64,000 nucleotides of DNA from positions 136,534-200,533 of the forward strand of contig NZ_JBMVQZ010000006.1 in NCBI RefSeq assembly GCF_049537155.1. The letters run 5' to 3'. The notes under the pieces are model-generated. The model searched no databases. It saw only the letters and a list, made by a program, of their open reading frames with translations, and was not told the origin of the DNA. Shown here one piece after another: positions 59,832 through 64,000 of this stretch (position 1 is the stretch's first letter; each line of letters starts with the position of its first letter). The translations under genes were made by a program, and so were the position numbers. Origin of the DNA: Limisphaera sp049537155 (lineage in GTDB: Bacteria > Verrucomicrobiota > Verrucomicrobiia > Limisphaerales > Limisphaeraceae).

Positions 59832-61331
59832 TCAGGGCGCGGGCACCGCCCGGTAAAAACGGATCGGGCGTTGTCCGGCCTCAGGGTCCTGCCAGCTCCA
59901 TCCTTCCGAAGTGGGCGTCGCCCGGATCAGCCATTCCCACTGCACCAAATCCGGCGAACCCCACACGTCATAGGCATGCCCGGGCTGGCCCTGCAACCGC
60001 AGCACCGGCGGCATACCGGGCTCCATGGCAAGCCCCGGGAGATCCACCACCCTGCGCAGATTCAGTCGGCCCCCGGTTCGACACCGTCCCTGATACGCAG
60101 ACCTGACATCCACCGCCGCCAGGATCCGGCTCACGATCTCCTCCGGACCCGCCCCGGGGAAACGTGCCATCGTCAGGGCCACGGCTCCGCTCACCACCGC
60201 CGTCGCCATCGACGTGCCACTCAAGGTGGCATAACCCGAGTCGCTCCCGTTGGAAGTGGAATACAACGCCGCACCCGGCGCATAGAGATGAACCGACACG
60301 GGTCCGTAGGCGGACTGCCCGTAGGCCGTCTCCGATCGCGTGGAGGCCGCCACCGTCAGCTGGTTCGGTAGCCGCAGAGATGCTGGCCAGGCAGGGAAGG
60401 TGTCGATGTTGAGGCCGTTGTTGCCTGCTGCCGCCACCACCACCGCGCCCTGCTGTCCCGCCTGCCACAGCACATTGGAAAAAGCCAGCGAATTGGTGGA
60501 ACTGGTCCAACTGATGTTCAACACCCGCGCCCCGTTGGTCAGGGCGTACTCGACGCCGATCACCGCGTCGCTGAAATACCCGTTGCCCGCGGCGTCCAGG
60601 ACCTTCACCGCCATCAACCGAACCCGCCATGCCACGCCGCACACCCCGCGCTGATTGTTCCCCACGGCGCCGATCAGCCCGGCCACGTGCGTTCCGTGCC
60701 CGTTGTCGTCCCACGGATCGTTGCTCCCGGTGACCAGGTTCAGACCGTTCGAGCCCGTGCGCGGATCGCGCCAGAGATTCTCTCTCAGATCCTCGTGCGT
60801 CCATCGGACCCCGCTGTCCAAAATGGCCACGATCACGTTCGTGGCTTCACGCACCACGTCCCAGGCTTCCGGCGCGTCCACATCGGCATCGGGGACGCCC
60901 CCGTTCTGCCCGTAGTTGTTCAGGTGCCACTGCGCCCCGTTTTGGAAAAAAGGATCGTTGGGAAGCGACGCGGCCGCGTGGATCGGTGCATCGAACTCCA
61001 CCAGACGAACCGCCCCGCTGCCCCGGTACTGCTCCAGCATCGCCTCCGCGTCCGCGCCCTCCGGCAGCTCCACGATCTCCCACCCGCCAAAGGCGGGCAT
61101 CGCGTGAATCCGACGCACCTTCAACAGGCGGTGCAGATCCTCCAGTTCCGTCTCCCGTCCGGGTTCCGGCATCAACAGAAGCCGCGGCCCGCGTCCATGA
61201 CCCGGCACGACCGCCGACACTTGACCCTCCGCGGGGGACGGGCTGCTCACCAACACCAGGAGCACCCCGAAACACCACCAGCGGAAGCGGCGTCCCCACG
61301 CCGCGCGCCGGAGCCAAAGGAGCCCTCTCAT
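59832..61331 (-). CDS. Secreted subtilisin-like serine protease (S8)
   Basis: 499 residues. ATG 61331 starts a basic, hydrophobic signal peptide (WWCFGVLLVLVSSPSPAEG); ATGs at 61340 and 61349 are close alternatives. A propeptide-like region (about 45-115) precedes the catalytic domain. The triad is Asp172 (VAILDSGVRWTHEDL), His212 (DNGHGTHVAGLIG) and Ser374 (LSGTSMATAVVSG), with oxyanion Asn304 (AAAGNNG). After the catalytic domain comes a beta-rich tail ending YDVWGSPDLVQWEWLI ... RFYRAVPAP, similar to the tails of two other exported proteins in this window. It is divergent from the VCBS-repeat protein. The much longer frame upstream is a shadow of that gene. Confidence 0.94.
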   Translation of the reverse strand: MRGLLWLRRAAWGRRFRWWCFGVLLVLVSSPSPAEGQVSAVVPGHGRGPRLLLMPEPGRETELEDLHRLLKVRRIHAMPAFGGWEIVELPEGADAEAMLEQYRGSGAVRLVEFDAPIHAAASLPNDPFFQNGAQWHLNNYGQNGGVPDADVDAPEAWDVVREATNVIVAILDSGVRWTHEDLRENLWRDPRTGSNGLNLVTGSNDPWDDNGHGTHVAGLIGAVGNNQRGVCGVAWRVRLMAVKVLDAAGNGYFSDAVIGVEYALTNGARVLNISWTSSTNSLAFSNVLWQAGQQGAVVVAAAGNNGLNIDTFPAWPASLRLPNQLTVAASTRSETAYGQSAYGPVSVHLYAPGAALYSTSNGSDSGYATLSGTSMATAVVSGAVALTMARFPGAGPEEIVSRILAAVDVRSAYQGRCRTGGRLNLRRVVDLPGLAMEPGMPPVLRLQGQPGHAYDVWGSPDLVQWEWLIRATPTSEGWSWQDPEAGQRPIRFYRAVPAP

Positions 61332-61553
61332 GACAGGCATCTTAAGCATGACCGATACACCAAGGCCAGTCGCGAACATGTGGGCGCTCGAAGGTGGGGA
61401 GCACGGGCACCCTTCCCCGGCGGGCTTCGGGTCGGATACGGACATGGGGATCAGTAACATCCCCGATGGCATCAGGATCGCAAGGCGCGTAGACTGACGG
61501 CGTGATTGCAGAGGCAAACTGCAGAGGCGAACTCCAACCCGGCGCGGCCACGG

Positions 61554-61582
61554 TTGACATACATGCCACCGGGTCGTAGCCT
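61554..61582 (+). promoter_or_regulatory. Candidate promoter of the VCBS-repeat gene
   Basis: A perfect TTGACA (61554-61559) is followed after 17 bases by TAGCCT (61577-61582, three of six matches). The -10 candidate lies in a tandem repeat of TAGCCTG (61577-61590). A second tandem repeat, of 13 bases, is at 61507-61532. Confidence 0.35.
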
Positions 61583-61685
61583 GTAGCCTGTGATTCCCGT
61601 TGACACCCTTGCCATGGAGCCTTGTCAAACCCGGGGCTGCGGCGGTGCCGCCCTGCCCGCAGGATGGCCGACAGCCCGCCTGCGG

Positions 61686-64000
61686 ATGCCCTGCCTTTTC
61701 CGGACCCTTCATGGATGTTGGTGCGGGGTTTTCGCATTTCTCTGCCTGCTCGCCTGGCCCGTCCCACGCGCCCGGGCAGGTGTCGAAACCTTGGATTTCA
61801 TCGAGGCCGTGCCGGGAACCGGTTGGTACGTGGCCGCCGGCACCAACACGTTCGACGGTACGGGCAGCGCCAATGCCGATGACTGGACATTCAACGCCGA
61901 GAGTGGCGACCGGCTCAGCGTCCGCATCGAAGCGGCCCTCGGCGCCGCGCGGCCACGGTTGCGCCTGTTGGATCCTTCGGGCCAGACGATCGCTTCCGTC
62001 AACGGCGACACCTCCGGCGTGGCCGAGTTCAGGAACGTTCCCCTGCCTGCGCCCGGGGGGTACCGGGTGCGCGTGTACACCGACAACCAGGTGTCGGACT
62101 ACGCGGTTCGGGCCGACCTGAGTCGCGGTCCCACTCTGGAATCCGAGCCCAACGACGACACCAACAATGCCGTGCGTTTGTCGGCGGTTTTCCTGGCCGG
62201 CTCCTTCCAACTTCGTGGCATCGGGGCCCTGCCGGCGGAGGATGCCGCGGGCGATTGGTTCCACCTCGGCACCCTCCAGGCGGGTAACACCGTGTCGGCC
62301 GAGCTTCAACTGGGTCCCTGGAGCACGCTCCAAACCGGCGATGCCTCGATGGTTCTGTATCGGCTGGGGGAGATCAACCCGGTGGCCACCCTCACCACCA
62401 GCACCAACTTCACGGTGAGCGAGCCGGGAGATTACCTCGCCCGGGTTTTTGCCCCCACCAACCGCGGTTTGCTCGCCCGTTACTACCTCGCCGTCACGAT
62501 TACGGATGCCGCCGCGCCCACCGTCACCGCGGCCGCACTGCCGGAAGAAGGTGGCTCGACCACCGACCTGATTCACGGTTTCACCGTCACCTTTTCCGAG
62601 CCGCTCCGGCCCTCCACCGCCACCAATGCCGCCGCCTACTCGCTGCGGCAGGCCGGTCCCGACAATGTGTTCAACACCGCCGATGACCTGGTCTACCCGC
62701 TCACGATCTCCTACCCCGGCGCCAACACGGTCACCGTCTCCCTCAACGACGGCCCCCTGCAGTGGGGTGCCACGCGTTTCTCCATCGCCTCCACCGTCAT
62801 GGATCGCGCAGGCAACCCGCTTGCCCCGGCATTCCTCCGCCAGTTCACCGTCCAGCCACTGGATCCGTTCCGGATCGAGAACCGTTCGAACGACACGATC
62901 TGGACCGGAACGTCTTTGGCACCGCAGGGCAGCCCGCAACCCGACGGTTCCTTCGGGCCCGTGGGTGACCTGGCGGTGTCGGGACGTCCCTACGCACTGG
63001 TCGCGGTCCCGTTGGACGGGGACGCAGACCTCGACCTGGTCGTGGCGCGATTCGATGCGGATCGGGTGACCTTGTTGCTCGGAGACGGCACGGGCGGGTT
63101 TCAGATCGGACCCGAGGTGCCGGTCGGGGATGGACCTGCCGCGCTGGCGGCCGGCGATCTGAATGAAGACGGCGCCACGGACGTGGTCGTGGCAAACTAT
63201 TACGGCCACAACGTGAGCGTCTTGTTGGGGGATGGCACCGGGAATTTGGTGCCGCGGACGAACCTCGCCACGGGGAACAATCCACGTTCGGTGGCCCTGG
63301 AGGATCTGAACCACGACGGCCACCTGGACCTGGTGGCCGGCAACAGTGGCAGCGGCAACGTAACCGTCCGATTGGGTCTCGGCGACGGCAATTTCGGTCA
63401 GGCGATTTCCATCCCCGCAGGAGCGGGAGTCTGGGGAATGGCCCTGGGCGATTTGAATGCCGATGGCCATCTCGATCTGGTCACGGCCAATGCCTCGGTG
63501 GGCACGGTGGGCGTCGCCCTGGGGCGGGGGGACGGCACCTTCGAGGATCCCACGTTCCATGCCGGCTGGAACAATCCACGACAGGTCGCCGTGGCCGATC
63601 TGACCGGAGATGGCGTGTTGGACGTGATCGTGTTGGCCAGCGGCGCCAATGAGGTCGGGCTGCTGGCCGGGACCGGGGATGGGAATCTGGTGGAGACCGG
63701 ACGATTTGGCAGCGGCGGGACCGACGGGTACGATTTGCTCTTGGGCGATGTCAATGGCGATGGCCGCGAGGATGTCCTGGTGGCCGGATATGGAAACCAG
63801 CGCGTAGCGGTGCTGCTGAACAATGGCGCCGGCGGTCTGGAGGGTGCGGCCACTTACGTAACGGGCAGTGGACCCGTCGGTTTGGCGTTGGGAGATTGGA
63901 ACGGTGACGGGCGCATCGGCTGGGTGTCGGCCAATTCCCGGGATAACACCATCAGCGTCTGGGACGGGCTGGGCACCGAAGCCTTGGCAGAGGATCCCCC
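61686..64000 (+). CDS. Secreted FG-GAP/VCBS repeat protein, 5' part (cut by right edge)
   Basis: The frame is open to the last base, so at least 771 residues are visible and the 3' end is missing. ATG 61686 starts MPCLFRTLHGCWCGVFAFLC and a signal peptide ending PRARAG; ATG 61614 is an in-frame alternative. After a pre-peptidase-like domain (LDFIEAVPGTGWYVAAGTNTFDGTGS; GYRVRVYTDNQVSDYAVRADLS) and an Ig-like Ca-binding type region (AAAPTVTAAALPEEGG...), seven FG-GAP/VCBS units of about 47 residues follow from about 62970, each with a DxNxDGxxD Ca-binding loop (GDLNEDGATDVVVANY, EDLNHDGHLDLVAGNS, GDLNADGHLDLVTANA, GDVNGDGREDVLVAGY). Such propellers serve adhesion or carbohydrate binding at the surface. 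It is divergent from the S8 protease gene. Confidence 0.88.
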   Translation, partial: MPCLFRTLHGCWCGVFAFLCLLAWPVPRARAGVETLDFIEAVPGTGWYVAAGTNTFDGTGSANADDWTFNAESGDRLSVRIEAALGAARPRLRLLDPSGQTIASVNGDTSGVAEFRNVPLPAPGGYRVRVYTDNQVSDYAVRADLSRGPTLESEPNDDTNNAVRLSAVFLAGSFQLRGIGALPAEDAAGDWFHLGTLQAGNTVSAELQLGPWSTLQTGDASMVLYRLGEINPVATLTTSTNFTVSEPGDYLARVFAPTNRGLLARYYLAVTITDAAAPTVTAAALPEEGGSTTDLIHGFTVTFSEPLRPSTATNAAAYSLRQAGPDNVFNTADDLVYPLTISYPGANTVTVSLNDGPLQWGATRFSIASTVMDRAGNPLAPAFLRQFTVQPLDPFRIENRSNDTIWTGTSLAPQGSPQPDGSFGPVGDLAVSGRPYALVAVPLDGDADLDLVVARFDADRVTLLLGDGTGGFQIGPEVPVGDGPAALAAGDLNEDGATDVVVANYYGHNVSVLLGDGTGNLVPRTNLATGNNPRSVALEDLNHDGHLDLVAGNSGSGNVTVRLGLGDGNFGQAISIPAGAGVWGMALGDLNADGHLDLVTANASVGTVGVALGRGDGTFEDPTFHAGWNNPRQVAVADLTGDGVLDVIVLASGANEVGLLAGTGDGNLVETGRFGSGGTDGYDLLLGDVNGDGREDVLVAGYGNQRVAVLLNNGAGGLEGAATYVTGSGPVGLALGDWNGDGRIGWVSANSRDNTISVWDGLGTEALAEDP

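Noticed and set aside
59832..63560. A single 1242-codon minus-strand frame across the protease and its upstream region
   Set aside because: Only the part below 61331 has subtilisin motifs; the rest is the antisense of the VCBS-repeat gene and is low-complexity.
62970..64000. Possible tandem satellite repeat in DNA
   Set aside because: The periodicity is of protein repeats (FG-GAP/VCBS units, about 141 bases) with diverged DNA sequence, not a satellite or CRISPR-like array.

Overview
The window is GC-rich and gene-dense. It most likely comes from a free-living member of the Verrucomicrobiota (Limisphaera/Pedosphaera-like). This is an inference from the mix of a PEP-CTERM exoprotein, a LamG/Ig passenger protein of the autotransporter-associated beta-strand type, large secreted glycoside hydrolases with discoidin modules, a Gsp/Pil-like secretion operon, and three secreted proteins ending in a similar 'S.(D/N)...W.P ... 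FY(R/Q)' module of the kind common in that phylum. Long opposite-strand ORFs are abundant because of the GC content, and most are shadows. I saw no insertion sequence, prophage, CRISPR array or rRNA gene. Two tRNA genes are present: Leu(UAA), minus strand, 916-1003, and Lys(CUU), plus strand, 13345-13420.

Layout. 1-900: 3' part of an MFS transporter cut by the window edge. 1.1-10.3 kb, minus strand: a type II secretion/type IV pilus-like operon gspE-gspL-gspM-gspD, then rsmI and a GH97 glycosidase. 10.5-13.1 kb, minus: citramalate synthase (cimA) translationally coupled to a ThuA-like protein. 13.6-18.5 kb: glycerate kinase (plus), converging on a fucokinase/GDP-fucose pyrophosphorylase (FKP) and a family 2 glycosyltransferase (minus). 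18.7-22.6 kb, plus: a metal (probably zinc) uptake cluster made of a small His/Cys protein, an outer-membrane beta-barrel, a periplasmic binding protein and a permease, with no ATPase gene. 22.6-24.6 kb, minus: an MBL-fold hydrolase and a Tat-exported xylose-isomerase-like TIM barrel. 24.7-30.8 kb: two large membrane proteins with C-terminal TPRs (TMTC-like, minus; GT39-like, plus) around a hexose-6-phosphate mutarotase. 31.0-31.7 kb: a broken glycosidase-like gene. 31.8-34.5 kb, plus: serA and a SurA/PrsA-type prolyl isomerase. 34.6-39.5 kb: RNase D (minus), an uncharacterised conserved 662-residue protein and mnmE (plus). 39.6-42.6 kb, minus: a sodium/solute symporter and purF. 42.8-44.6 kb, plus: a compact SPFH - PH-like membrane protein - ribbon-helix-helix regulator operon with a striking helically phased operator over what looks like a leaderless promoter. 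44.7-55.4 kb, minus: four secreted carbohydrate-active or surface proteins (GH106-like, an alpha-toroid/discoidin protein, a PEP-CTERM protein, a LamG/passenger protein). 55.7 kb on: a TauE/SafE-like membrane protein (plus), then L,D-transpeptidase, a cytidylate-kinase-like protein, adenylate kinase and a subtilisin-like protease (minus). At the right edge a secreted FG-GAP/VCBS repeat protein (plus) runs out of the window with no stop codon.

How the genes fit together. Much of the window serves export and the envelope: the secretion operon, a periplasmic foldase, a YkuD cross-linking enzyme, exported hydrolases and surface-repeat proteins. A second theme is deoxysugar and polysaccharide use: GH97, a GH106-like enzyme, FKP and mutarotase. 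Housekeeping genes (rsmI, cimA, serA, mnmE, purF, adk, rnd) are scattered between these blocks. The best candidate for an under-described regulatory system is the SPFH/PH/RHH operon with its operator. The metal cluster without an ATPase, the 662-residue conserved protein and the paired TPR membrane proteins also merit attention.
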